DNA of 64,000 nt from Megachile rotundata. Taxonomy: Eukaryota; Arthropoda; Insecta; Hymenoptera; Megachilidae. Below the pieces are notes generated by a model. It was not told where the DNA came from, ran no database searches, and saw only the letters and a list, made by a program, of their open reading frames with translations. The translations under genes and the position numbers were made by a program. Location of the stretch: NCBI RefSeq assembly GCF_050947335.1, contig NW_027473314.1:2976001-3040000 (forward strand). The letters run 5' to 3'. This document shows, piece after piece, positions 41,075 through 57,300 of the stretch (the first letter of the stretch is position 1; every line of letters begins with the position of its first letter).

Positions 41075-44000
41075 AATCACAATCATTCAACCACAAGCAT
41101 ACAATCACAATCATACAATCGCAATCATACAATCACAGTCATGCAATCACGATCATACAATCACAATCATACAATCGCAATATTACAATCGCAATCATAC
41201 AATCACAATCGTACAATTAAAATCATACAATCACAATCATACAATGACAATAATACAATCACAATAATACAATCTCAATCATGCAATCACAATCATGCAA
41301 TCACAATCATACAATCAAAATCATACAATCACAATCATACAATCACAATCATACAATCACAATCATACTATCACAATCATACAATCGCAATCATACAATC
41401 GCAATGTCACATTCACTATTATACAATCACAGTCATACAATCAGAATCATACAATCACAATCATACAATCGCAATCATACAATCGCAATGTCACAATCAC
41501 TATCATACAATCACAATCAAACAATCACAATCATACAATCACAATCATACAATCACAATCATACAATCACAGTCATACATTCAAAATCATACAATCACAA
41601 TGATACAATCACAATAATACAATCACAATCATAAAATCACAATTATACAATCACGATCATACAATCACGATCATACAATCACGATCATACAATCACGATC
41701 ATACATTCACGATCATACAGTGTCAATCATACAATCACAATCATACAATCGCAATCATACAATCGCAATGTCACAATCACTATCATACAATCACAATCAA
41801 ACAATCACAATCATACAATCACAATCATACAATCACAATCATACAATCACAATCATACAATCACAATCATACAATCACAATCATACAATCGCAATCATAC
41901 AATCATAATCATATAATCACACTCATAAAATTGCAATCATACAATCGCAATCATACAATCACAATCATACAATCACAATCATACAAACGCAATCATACAA
42001 TCACAATCATATAATCACAATCATACAATCACAATCATTCAACCACAAGCATACAATCACAATCATACAATCGCAATCATACAATCACAATCATACAATC
42101 TCAATCATGCAATCACAATCATACAATCAAAATCATACAATCACAATCATACAATCACAATCATACAATCACAATCATACAATCACAAGCATACAATCAC
42201 AATCATACAATTAAAATCATACAATCACAGTCACACAATGACAATCATACAATCACAATCATGCAATTACAATCATACAATCACAATCATACAATCACAA
42301 TCATGCAATCACAATCATACAATCAAAATCATACAATCACAATCACACAGTCGCAATCATACAATCACAATCATACAATCACAATCATACAATCACAATC
42401 ATACAATCACAATCATATAATCACAATCATACAATCACAATCATACAATCACAATCATACAAACGCAATCATACAATCACAGTCATATAATCACAATCAT
42501 ACAATCACAATCATACAATCACAAGCATACAATCACAATCATACAATCACAATCATAAAATCACAATCATGCAATCACAATCTTACGATCACAATCATAC
42601 AATCACAGTCATACAATCACAATCATACAATCGCAATCATACAATCGCAATGTCACAATCACTATCATACAATCACAATCAAACAATCACAATCATACAA
42701 TCACAATCATACAATCACAATCATACAATCACAATCATACAATCACAGTCATACAACCAAAATCATACAATCACAATGATACAATCACAATAATACAATC
42801 ACAATCACAAAATCACAATCATACAATCACGATCATACAATCGCAGTCATACAATCCCAATCATACAATCTCAATCATGCAATCACAATCATACAATCAA
42901 AATCATACAATCACAATCATACAATCACAATCATACAATCACAATCATACAATCACCATCATACAATCACAATCATCAAATCAAAATCATACAACCACAA
43001 TGATACAATCACAATAATACAATCACAATCATAAAATCACAATCATACAATCACGATCATACAATCACGATCATACAATCACGATCATACAATCACGATC
43101 ATACAATCACAATCATACAAATAACATCATACAAATAAAATCATACAACCACAATCATACAATCACAATCATACAATCACAGTCATACAATCACAGTCAT
43201 ACAATCACAGTCATACAATCACAGTCATACAATCACAATCATACAATCGCAATCATACAATCGCAATGTCACAATCACTATCATACAATCATAGTCATAC
43301 AATCAAAATCATACAACCACAATGATACAATCACAATAATACAATCACAATCATAAAATCACAATTATACAATCACGATCATACAATCACGATCATACAA
43401 TCACGATCATACAATCACGACCATACAATCACGATCATACAATCTCAATCATACAATCACAATCATACAATCACAATCATATAATCACAATCATACAATC
43501 ACAATCATACAATCACCATCATACAATCACAATCATACAATCACCATCATACAAGCGCGATCATACAATCACAATCATATAATCACAATCATACAATCAC
43601 GATCATACAATCACGATCATGCAATCACGATCATGCAATCACAATCATACAATCACAATCATACAATCACAATCATATAATCACAATCATACAATCACAA
43701 TCATACAATCACAATCATGCAATCACAATCATACAATCACAATCATACAATCTGAATCATGCAACTACAATCATACGATCATAATCATGCGAGAACAACC
43801 GTACAATCACAATCATGGAACCATAATTATACAACCACAATCATACGATCACAATCATACAATCGCAATCATACAAACACAAACATAAAAGCGCAATCAT
43901 ACAATCGCAATGTCACAATCGCAATCATACAATCACAATCATCTAATCACAATCATACAATCAGAATCATACAATCACAATCAATCAATCACAATCATAC

Positions 44001-44790
44001 AATCGCAATCATACAATCGCAATGTCACAATCACTATCATACAATCACAATCAAACAATCACAATCATACAATCACGATCATACAATCACGAGCATACAA
44101 TCACGATCATACAATCTCAACCATACAATCACAATCATACAATCACAATCATATAATCACAATCATACAATCACAATCATACAATGACAATCATACAATC
44201 ACCATCATACAATCACAATCATACAATCACCATCATACAATCACAATCATACAATCATAATCATATAATCACACTCATAAAATTGCAATCATACAATCGC
44301 AATCATACAATCACAATCATACAATCACAATCATACAATCTGAATCATGCAACTACAATCATACGATCATAATCATGCAAGAACAATCATACTATCACAA
44401 TCATGGAACCATAATTATACAACCACAATCATACGATCACAATCATACAAATGCAATCATACAAACACAATCATACAATCACCATCATACAATCACAATC
44501 ATACAATCACAATCATACAAACGCAATCATACAATCACAATCATATAATCACAATCATACAATCACATTCATTCAACCACAAGCATACAATCACAATCAT
44601 ACAATCGCAGTCATACAATCACAATCATACAATCTCAATCATGCAGTCACAATCATACAATCAAAATCATACAATCACAATCATACAATCACAATCATAC
44701 AATTACAATCATACAATCACAATCATACAATCACCATCATACAATCACAATCATACAATCAAAATCATACAACCACAATCATACAATCAC
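41075..44790 (+). repeat. Recent 3.7-kb duplication, copy 2
   Basis: Second copy of 36,974-40,702, colinear, in the same orientation. Substitutions seen against copy 1 include ACAGTGTCAATCAT at about 41,718 (ACAGTCTC in copy 1), an A-to-G near 42,481, ACAAATAACATCAT at 43117 (ATAATATC-type in copy 1) and ACTATCAC near 44,391. Cassette A at 44335 has lost its AAAAGCGC end, with 28 bp net fewer than copy 1 there. Similarity ends near 44,790, where this copy enters an ACGATC run. Confidence 0.92.
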
Positions 44791-44922
44791 GATCATACAA
44801 TCACGATCATACAATCACGGTCATACAATCACGATCATACAATCACGATCATACAATCACAATCATACAATCGCAATTATACAATCACAATCATACAATC
44901 ACAATCATACAATCACAATCAT

Positions 44923-45006
44923 ACAATCAGAATCATGCAATTACAACCATGCGATCATAATCATGCAAGAACAATCATACAATCACAATTATGGAACCAT
45001 AATCAT
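44923..45006 (+). repeat. Cassette A-prime, shortened relative of cassette A (5 copies)
   Basis: Six monomers start with ACAATCAGAATCAT, GCAATTACAACCAT and GCGATCATAATCAT, then follow cassette A through GCAAGAACAATCAT to GGAACCATAATCAT. The second half of cassette A is replaced by ordinary monomers. Copies start at 44923, 47102, 48698, 54802 and 60835, all in the right domain. The last three sit at the same place in the three ~6-kb repeats. It looks like a derivative of cassette A that lost its 3' half and gathered its own substitutions. Confidence 0.9.
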
Positions 45007-45384
45007 ACAATCACAAACATACAATCACAATCATACAAACGCAATCATACAATCACAATCATATAATCACAATCATACAATCACAATCATTCAATCACAA
45101 GCATACAATCCCAATCATACAATCACAATCATAAAATCACAATCATGCAACCACAATCTTACTATCACAATCATACAATCACAGTCATTCAATCACAATC
45201 ATACAATCGCAATCATACAATCGCAATGTCACAATCACTATCATACAATCACAATCAAACAATCACAATCATACAATCACAATCATAAAATCACAATCAT
45301 ACAATCACAGTCATGCAATCAAAATCATACAATCACAATGATACAATCACAATAATACAATCACAATCACAAAATCACAATCAT

Positions 45385-45496
45385 ACAATCACGATCATAC
45401 AATCACGATCATACAATCACGATCATACAATCACGATCATACAATCACGATCATACAATCACGATCATACAATCACGATCATACAATCACGATCAT
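45385..45496 (+). repeat. Run of eight ACAATCACGATCAT monomers (longest of ~40 runs)
   Basis: Eight consecutive monomers carry A9 to G, giving a CpG (ACG) and a GATC every 14 bp. Similar runs recur, usually after AAAATCACAATTAT and before ACAATCTCAATCAT. Five-unit runs start at 222, 2266, 6494, 7530, 9070, 12836, 13886, 15426, 16966, 21348, 24022, 26080, 32842, 34382, 37531, 39253, 41647, 43369, 44783, 46710, 53738, 55558, 57504, 59547 and 63663. Four-unit runs start at 3904, 27620, 38931, 43047, 48306, 51722, 56804 and 62655. Three-unit: 4618. Six-unit: 49440, 56104 and 61955. Seven-unit: 50000. Some members carry a second change (ACGGTC, ACGACC, ACATTC or a final CAG). Confidence 0.92.
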
Positions 45497-45720
45497 ACAA
45501 TCACAATCATACGAATAACATCATACAAATAAAATCATACAACCACAATCATACAATCACAATCATACAATCACAGTGATACAATCACAGTCATACAATC
45601 ACAGTCATACAATCACAATCATACAATCGCAATCATACAATCGCAATGTCACAATCACTATCATACAATCACAATCATACAATCACAATCATACAATCAC
45701 CATCATACAATCACAATCAT

Positions 45721-45728
45721 ACAATCAT
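45721..45728 (+). other. 8-bp monomer: 6-bp deletion in cassette B
   Basis: The first monomer of cassette B, normally ACAATCATAATCAT, is reduced to ACAATCAT. Six bases are lost, equal to one hexamer of the ACAATC + ACAATC + AT structure. It is the only multi-base off-register indel found in the window. Confidence 0.88.
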
Positions 45729-46386
45729 ATAATCACACTCATAAAATTGCAATCATACAATCGCAATCATACAATCACAATCATACAATCACAATCATAC
45801 AATCTGAATCATGCAACTACAATCATACGATCATAATCATGCAAGAACAATCATACAATCACAATCATGGAACCATAATTATACAACCACAATCACACGA
45901 TCACAATCATACAATCGCAATCACACAAACACAAACATAAAAGCGCAATCATACAATCGCAATGCCACAATCACAATCATACAATCACAATCATACCATC
46001 ACAATCATACAAACGCAATCATACAATCACAATCATATAATCACAATCATACAATCACAATCATTCAACCACAAGCATACAATCACAATCATACAATCGC
46101 AATCATACAATCACAATCATACAATCTCAATCATGCAATCACAATCATACAATCAAAATCATGCAATCACAATCATACAATCAAAATCATACAATCACAA
46201 TCATACAATCACAAGCATACAATCATAATCATATAATCACACTCATAAAATTGCAATCATACAATCGCAATCATACAATCACAATCATACAATCACAATC
46301 ATACAATCTGAATCATGCAACTACAATCATACGATCATAATCATGCAAGAACAATCATACAATCACAATCATGGAACCATAAATAT

Positions 46387-46401
46387 ACAACCCACAATCA
46401 T
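46387..46401 (+). other. 15-bp monomer: 1-bp insertion in cassette A
   Basis: An extra C in the run after ACAAC makes this monomer of the cassette A copy at 46303 15 bp long. The following spacing to the next cassette A is 1,135 bp instead of 1,134. Confidence 0.9.
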
Positions 46402-48403
46402 ACGATCACAATCATACAAATGCAATCATACAAACACAATCATAAAAGCGCAATCATACAATCGCAATGTCACAATCACAATCATACAATCACAATCATA
46501 CAATGACAATAATACAATCACAATAATACAATCTCAATCATGCAATCAGAATCATACAATCTCAATCATACAATCACAATCATACAATCACAATCATACA
46601 ATCACAATCATACTATCACAATCATACAATCGCAATCATACAATCGCAATGTCACAATCACTATTATACAATCACAGTCATACAATCACAATCATACAAT
46701 CACAATCATACAATCACGATCATACAATCACGATCATACAATCACGGTCATACAATCACGATCATACAATCACGATCATACAATCACAATCATACAATCA
46801 CAATCATACAATCACAATCATACAATCACAATCATACAAACGCGATCAGACAATCACAATCATACAATCACAATCATACAATCACGATCATACAATCACG
46901 ATCATACAATCACTATTATGCAATCACAATCATACAATCACAATCATACAATCACAATCATACAAACGCAATCATACAATCACAATCATATAATCACAAT
47001 CATACAATCACAATCATACAGTCACGATCATACAATCACGATCATACAATCACAATCATACAATCGCAATTATACAATCACAATCATACAATCACAATCA
47101 TACAATCAGAATCATGCAATTACAACCATGCGATCATAATCATGCAAGAGCAATCATACAATCACAATCATGGAACCATAATCATACAATCACAATCATA
47201 CAATCACAATCATACAAACGCAATCATACAATCACAATCATATAATCACAATCATACAATCACAATCATACAATCACAAGCATACAATCACAATCATACA
47301 ATCACAATCATAAAATCACAATCATGCAATCACAATCTTACTATCACAATCATACAATCATAATCATATAATCACACTCATAAAATTGCAATCATACAAC
47401 CGCAATCATACAATCACAATCATACAATCACAATCATATAATCTGAATCATGCAACTACAATCATACGATCATAATCATGCAAGAACAATCATACAATCA
47501 CAATCATGGAACCATAATTATACAACCACAATCATACGATCACAATCATACAGTCGCAATCACACAAACACAAACATAAAAGCGCAATCATACAATCGAA
47601 ATGCCACAATCACAATCATACAATCACAATCATACAATCACAATCATACAAACGCAATCATACAATCACAATCATATAATCACAATCATACAATCACAAT
47701 CATTCAACCACAAGCATACAATCACAATCATACAATCGCAATCATACAATCACAATCATACAATCTCAATCATGCAATCACAATCATACAATCAAAATCA
47801 TACAATCACAATCATACAATCACAATCATACAATCACAATCATACAATCACAAGCATACAATCACAATCATACAATTAAAATCATACAATCACAGTCATA
47901 CAATGACAATCATACAATCACAATCATGCAATTACAATCATACAATCACAAGCATACAATCACAATCATGCAATCACAATCATACAATCAAAATCATACA
48001 ATCACAATCACACAGTCGCAATCATACAATCACAATCATACAATCACAATCATACAATTAAAATCATACAATCACAATCATACAATCACAATCATACAAT
48101 CACAATCATACAATCACAATCATATAATCACAATCATATAATCACAATCATACAATCACCATCATACAATCACAATCATACAATCATAATCATATAATCA
48201 CACTCATTGAATTGCAATCATACAATCGCAATCATACAAACACAATCATACAATCACAATCATACAAACGCAATCATACAATCACAATCCTATAATCACA
48301 ATCATACAATCACGATCATACAATCACGGTCATACAATCACGATCATACAATCACGATCATACAATCACAATCATACAATCACAATCATACAATCACAAT
48401 CAT

Positions 48404-51400
48404 ACAGTCAGAATCATAAAATCACAATCATGCAATCACAATCTTACTATCACAATCATACAATCACAGTCATACAATCACAATCATACAATCGCAATCA
48501 TACAATCGCAATGTCACAATCATAATCATACAATCACAATCATACAATCACAATCATACAAACGCAATCATACAATCACAATCATATAATCACAATCATA
48601 CAATCACAATCATACAGTCACGATCATACAATCACGATCATAAAATCACAATCATACAATCGCAATTATACAATCACAATCATACAATCACAATCATACA
48701 AACAGAATCATGCAATTACAACCATGCGATCATAATCATGCAAGAACAATCATACAATCACAATCATGGAACCATAATCATACAATCACAATCATACAAT
48801 CACAATCATACAATCACAATCATACAAACGCAATCATACAATCACAATCATATAATCACAATCATACAATCACAATCATACAATCACAAGCATACAATCA
48901 CAATCATACAATCACAATCATAAAATCACAATCATGCAATCACAATCTTACTATCACAATCATACAATCATAATCATATAATCACACTCATAAAATTGCA
49001 ATCATACAACCGCAATCATACAATCACAATCATACAATCACAATCATATAATCTGAATCATGCAACTACAATCATACGATCATAATCATGCAAGAACAAT
49101 CATACAATCACAATCATGGAACCATAATTATACAACCACAATCATACGATCACAATCATACAAATGCAATCATACAAACACAATGATAAAAGCGCAATCA
49201 TACAATCGCAATGTCACAATCACAATCATACAATCACAATCATACAATGACAATAATACAATCACAATAATACAATCTCAATCATGCAATCAGAATCATA
49301 CAATCAAAATCATACAATCACAATCATACAATCACAATCATACAATCACAATCATACTATCACAATCATACAATCGCAATCATACAATCGCAATGTCACA
49401 ATCACTATTATACAATCACAGTCATACAATCACAATCATACAATCACGATCATACAATCACGATCATACAATCACGATCATACAGTCACGGTCATACAAT
49501 CACGATCATACAATCACGATCATACAATCACAATTATACAATCACAATCAAACAATCACAATCATACAAACGCGATCAGACAATCACAATCATACAATCA
49601 CGATCATACAATCACGATCATACAATCACGGTCATACAATCACGATCATACAATCACGATCATACAATCACAATCATACAATCGCAATTATACAATCACA
49701 ATCATACAATCACAATCATACAATCAGAATCATAAAATCACAATCATGCAATCACAATCTTACTATCACAATCATACAATCACAGTCATACAATCACAAT
49801 CATACAATCGCAATCATACAATCGCAATGTCACAATCACTATCATACAATCACAATCAAACAATCACAATCATACAATCACAATCATACAATCACAATCA
49901 TACAATCACAATCATACAATCACAGTCATACAATCAAAATCATACAATCACAATGATACAATCACAATAATACAATCACAATCATAAAATCACAATTATA
50001 CAATCACGATCATACAATCACGATCATACAATCACGATCATACAATCACGATCATACAATCACGATCATACAATCACGATCATACAATCACGATCATACA
50101 ATCTCAATCATACAATCTCAATCATACAATCACAATCATACAATCGCAATCATACAATCGCAATGTCACAGTCACTATCATACAATCACAATCAAACAAT
50201 CACAATCATACAATCACAATCATACAATCACAATCATACAATCACAATCATACAATCGCAATCATACAATCATAATCATATAATCACACTCATAAAATTG
50301 CAATCATACAATCGCAATCATACAAACACAATCATACAATCACAATCATACAATCACAATCATACAATCTGAATCGTGCAACTACAATCATACGATCATA
50401 ATCATGCAAGAACAATCATACAATCACAATCATGGAACCATAATTATACAACCACAATCATACGATCACAATCATACAATCGCAATCATACAAACACAAA
50501 CATAAAAGCGCAATCATACAATCGCAATGTCACAATCACAATCATACAATCACAATCATCTAATCACAATCATACAATCAGAATCATACAATCACAATCA
50601 ATCAATCACAATCATACAATCGCAATCATACAATCGCAATGTCACAATCACTATCATACAATCACAATCAAACAATCACAATCATACAATCACGATCATA
50701 CAATCACGAGCATACAATCACGATCATACAATCTCAACCATACAATCACAATCATACAATCACAATCATATAATCACAATCATACAATCACAATCATACA
50801 ATGACAATCACACAATCACCATCATACAATCACAATCATACAATCACCATCATACAATCACAATCATACAATCATAATCATATAATCACACTCATAAAAT
50901 TGCAATCATACAATCGCAATCATACAATCACAATCATACAATCACAATCATACAATCTGAATCATGCAACTACAATCATGCGATCATAATCATGCAAGAA
51001 CAATCATACAATCACAATCATGGAACCATAATTGTACAACCACAATCACACGATCACAATCATACAATCGCTATCATACAAACACAAACATAAAAGCGCA
51101 CTCATACAATCGCAATGCCACAATCACAATCATACAATCACAATCATACAATCACAATCATACAAACGCAATCATACAATCACAATCATACAATCACCAT
51201 CATACAAACGCGATCATACAATCACAATCATATAATCACAATCATACAATCACGATCATACAATCACGATCATGCAATAACGATCATGCAATCACAATCA
51301 TACAATCACAATCATACAATCACAATCATATAATCACAATCATACAATCACAATCATACAATCACAATCATGCAATCACAATCATACAATCACAATCATA

Positions 51401-54325
51401 CAATCTGAATCAAGCAACTACAATCATACGATCATAATCGTGCAAGAACCACCATACAATCACAATCATGGAACCATAATTATACAACCACAATCATACG
51501 ATCACAATCATACAATCGCAATCATACAAACACAAACATAAAAGCGCAATCATACAATCGCAATGTCACAATCACAATCATACAATCACAATCATCTAAT
51601 CACAATCATACAATCACAATCATACAATCACAATCATACAATCACAATCATACAATCGCAATCATACAATCGCAATGTCACAATCACTATCATACAATCA
51701 CAATCAAACAATCACAATCATACAATCACGATCATACAATCACGATCATACAATCACGATCATACAATCACGATCATACAATCTCAACCATACAATCACA
51801 ATCATACAATCACAATCATACAATCACAATCATACAATCACAATCATACAATCACAATCATACAATCACAATCATGCAATCACCATCATACAATCACAAT
51901 CATACAATCACAATCATACAATCACAATCATACAATCATAATCATATAATCACACTCATAAAATTGCAATCATACAATCGCAATGATACAATCACAATCA
52001 TACAATCACAATCATACAATCTGAATCATGCAACTACAATCATACGATCATAATCATGCAAGAACAATCATACAATCACAATCATGGAACCATAATTGTA
52101 CAACCACAATCACACGATCACAATCATACAATCGCAATCATACAAACACAAACATAAAAGCGCAACCATACAATCGCAATGCCACAATCACAATCATACA
52201 ATCACAATCATACAATCACAATCATACAAACGCAATCATACAATCACAATCATATAATCACAATCATACAATCACAATCATTCAACCACAAGCATACAAT
52301 CACAATCATACAATCGCAATCATACAATCACAATCATACAATCTCAATCATGCAATCACAATCATACAATCAAAATCATACAATCACAATCATACAATCA
52401 CAATCATACAATCACAATCATACAATGACAAGCATACAATCACAATCATACAATTAAAATCATACAATCACAGTCACACAATGACAATCATACAATCACA
52501 ATCATGCAATTACAATCATACAATCACAATCATACAATCACAATCATGCAATCACAATCATACAATCAAAATCATACAATCACAATCACACAGTCGCAAT
52601 CATACAATCACAATCATACAATCACAATCATACAATTAAAATCATACAATCACAATCATACAATCACAATCATACAATCACAGTCATGCAATCACGATCA
52701 TACAATCACAATCATACAATCGCAATATTACAATCGCTATCATACAATCACAATCGTACAATTAAAATCATACAATCACAATCATACAATGACAATAATA
52801 CAATCACAATAATACAATCTCAATCATGCAATCACAATCATACAATCAAAATCATACAATCACAATCATACAATCACAATCATACAATCACAATCATACT
52901 ATCACAATCATACAATCGCAATCATACAATCGCAATGTCACATTCACTATTATACAATCACGATCATACAATCTCAATCATACAATCACAATCATACAAT
53001 CGCAATCATACAATCGCAATGTCACAATCACTATCATACAATCACAATCAAACAATCACAATCATACAATCACAATCATACAATCACAATCATACAATCA
53101 CAATCATACAATCACAATCATACAATCGCAATCATACAATCATAATCATATAATCACACTCATAAAATTGCAATCATACAATCGCAATCATACAATCACA
53201 ATCATACAATCACAATCATACAATCACAATCATACAATCTGAATCGTGCAACTACAATCATACGATCATAATCATGCAAGAACAATCATACAATCACAAT
53301 CATGGAACCATAATTATACAACCACAGTCATACGATCACAATCATACAAATGCAATCATACAAACACAATCATAAAAGCGCAATCATACAATCGCAATGT
53401 CACAATCACAATCATACAATCACAATAATACAATCACAATCATACAAACGCAATCATACAATCACAATCATATAATCACAATCATACAATCACAATCATT
53501 CAACCACAAGCATACAATCACAATCATACAATCGCAGTCATACAATCCCAATCATACAATCTCAATCATGCAATCACAATCATACAATCAAAATCATACA
53601 ATCACAATCATACAATCACAATCATACAATCACAATCATACAATCACCATCATACAATCACAATCATACAATCAAAATCATACAACCACAATGATACAAT
53701 CACAATAATACAATCACAATCATAAAATCACAATTATACAATCACGATCATACAATCACGATCATACAATCACGATCATACAATCACGATCATACAATCA
53801 CGATCATACAATCACAATCATACAAATAACATCATACAAATAAAATCATACAACCACAATCATACAATCACAATCATACAATCACAGTCATACAATCACA
53901 GTCATACAATCACAGTCATACAATCACAGTCATACAATCACAATCATACAATCGCAATCATACAATCGCAATGTCACAATCACTATCATACAATCACAAT
54001 CATACAATCACAATCATACAATCACAATCATACAATCACCATCATACAATCACAATCATACAATCACAATCATACAATCACCATCATACAATCACAATCA
54101 TACAATCACCATCATACAAACGCGATCATACAATCACAATCATATAATCACAATCATACAATCACAATCATTCAACCACAAGCATACAATCACAATCATA
54201 CAATCGCAATCATACAATCACAATCATACAATCTCAATCATGCAATCACAATCATACAATCAAAACCATACAATCACAATCACACAATCACAATCATACA
54301 ATCACAATCATATAATCACAATCAT
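48404..54325 (+). repeat. ~6-kb higher-order repeat, copy R1
   Basis: 5,922 bp (423 monomers), starting at ACAGTCAGAATCAT followed by AAAATCACAATCAT. It contains A-prime at 48698, A at 49048, 50364, 50952, 51400, 52016 and 53234, D at 52674 and E at 53822, plus runs of six (49440) and seven (50000) ACGATC monomers. Offsets to R2 are 6,104 bp (48698/54802, 49048/55152), 6,818 bp (50364/57182), 5,782 bp (52016/57798) and 5,810 bp (53234/59044). Compared with R2 it lacks 406 bp, with cassette A, near its 3' end. Confidence 0.87.
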
Positions 54326-57300
54326 ACAGTCAGAATCATAAAATCACAATCATGCAATCACAATCTTACTATCACAATCATACAATCACAGTCATACAAT
54401 CACAATCATACAATCGCAATCATACAATCGCAATGTCACAATCACAATCATACAATCACAATCATACAATCACAATCATACAAACGCAATCATACAATCA
54501 CAATCATATAATCACAATCATACAATCACAATCATACAGTCACGATCATACAATCACGATCATAAAATCACAATCATACAATCGCAATCATACAATCGCA
54601 ATGTCACAATCACAATCATACAATCACAATCATACAATCACAATCATACAATCACAATCATACAAACGCAATCATACAATCACAATCATATAATCACAAT
54701 CATACAATCACAATCATACAGTCACGATCATACAATCACGATCATAAAATCACAATCATACAATCGCAATTATACAATCACAATCATACAATCACAATCA
54801 TACAATCAGAATCATGCAATTACAACCATGCGATCATAATCATGCAAGAACAATCATACAATCACAATCATGGAACCATAATCATACAATCACAATCATA
54901 CAATCACAATCATACAAACGCAATCATACAATCACAATCATATAATCACAATCATACAATCACAGTCATACAATCACAAGCATACAATCACAATCATACA
55001 ATCACAATCATAAAATCACAATCATGCAATCACAATCTTACTATCACAATCATACAATCATAATCATATAATCACACTCATAAAATTGCAATCATACAAC
55101 CGCAATCATACAATCACAATCATACAATCACAATCATACAATCACAATCATATAATCTGAATCATGCAACTACAATCATACGATCATAATCATGCAAGAA
55201 CAATCATACAATCACAATCATGGAACCATAATTATACAACCACAATCATACGATCACAATCATACAAATGCAATCATACAAACACAATGATAAAAGCGCA
55301 ATCATACAATCGCAATGTCACAATCACAATCATACAATCACAATCATACAATGACAATAATACAATCACAATAATACAATCTCAATCATGCAATCAGAAT
55401 CATACAATCAAAATCATACAATCACAATCATACAATCACAATCATACAATCACAATCATACTATCACAATCATACAATCGCAATCATACAATCGCAATGT
55501 CACAATCACTATTATACAATCACAGTCATACAATCACAATCATACAATCACAATCATACAATCACGATCATACAATCACGATCATACAGTCACGGTCATA
55601 CAATCACGATCATACAATCACGATCATACAATCACAATCATACAATCACAATCATACAATCACAATCATACAAACGCGATCAGACAATCACAATCATACA
55701 ATCACGATCATACAATCACGATCATACAATCACGGTCATACAATCACGATCATACAATCACGATCACACTATCACAATCATACAATCGCAATTATACAAT
55801 CACAATCATACAATCACAATCATACAATCAGAATCATAAAATAACAATCATGCAATCACAATCTTACTATCACAATCATACAATCACAGTCATACAATCA
55901 CAATCATACAATCGCAATCATACAATCGCAATGTCACAATCACTATCATACAATCACAATCAAACAATCACAATCATACAATCACAATCATACAATCACA
56001 ATCATACAATCACAATCATACAATCACAGTCATACAATCAAAATCATACAATCACAATGATACAATCACAATAATACAATCACAATCATAAAATCACAAT
56101 TATACAATCACGATCATACAATCACGATCATACAATCACGATCATACAATCACGATCATACAATCACGATCATACAATCACGATCATACAATCTCAATCA
56201 TACAATCGCAATCATACAATCGCAATCATACAATCGCAATGTCACAATCACTATCATACAATCACAATCAAACAATCACAATCATACAATCACAATCATA
56301 CAATCACAATCATACAATCACAATCATACAATCACAATCATACAATCGCAATCATACAATCATAATCATATAATCACACTCATAAAATTGCAATCATACA
56401 ATCGCAATCATACAAACACAATCATACAACCACAATCATACAATCACAATCATACAATCTGAATCGTGCAACTACAATCGTACGATCATAATCATGCAAG
56501 AACAATCATACAATCACAATCGGGGAACCATAATTATACAACCGCAATCATACGATCACAATCATACAAATGCAATCATACAAACACAATCATAAAAGCG
56601 CAATCATACAATCGCAATGTCACAATCACTATCATACAATCACAATCATACAATCACAATCATACAATCACAATCATACAATCACCATCATACAATCACA
56701 ATCATACAATCACAATCATACAATCACAGTCATACAATCAAAATCATACAACCACAATGATACAATCACAATAATACAATCACAATCATAAAATCACAAT
56801 TATACAATCACGATCATACAATCACGATCATACAATCACGATCATACAATCACGATCATACAATCTCAATCATACAATCACAATCATACAATGACAATCA
56901 TATAATCACAATCATACAATCACAATCATACAATCACAATCATACAATCACCATCATACAATCACAATCATACAATCACCATCATACAAACGCGATCATA
57001 CAATGACAATCATATAATCACAATCATACAATCACGATCATACAATCACGATCATGCAATCACGATCATGCAATCACAATCATACAATCACAATCATACA
57101 ATCACAATCATATAATCACAATCATACAATCACAATCATACAATCACAATCATGCAATCACAATCATACAATCACAATCATACAATCTGAATCATGCAAC
57201 TACAATCATACGATCATAATCATGCAAGAACAACCATACAATCACAATCATGGAACCATAATTATACAACCACAATCATACGATCACAATCATACAATCG

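Larger units (their letters stand above)
44791..48403 (+). repeat. Mosaic stretch between the 3.7-kb pair and the 6-kb repeats
   Basis: Holds cassettes A at 45799, 46303 and 47438, A-prime at 44923 and 47102, cassette E at 45511 and the eight-unit ACGATC run at 45385. The part from about 47,438 to 48,061 matches 52,016-52,639 at an offset of 4,578 bp. The part around 47,102-47,438 matches 48,698-49,048 at 1,596-1,610 bp. The arrangement is not seen elsewhere as one block. Two of the four off-register indels are here (45,721 and 46,387). Confidence 0.78.
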
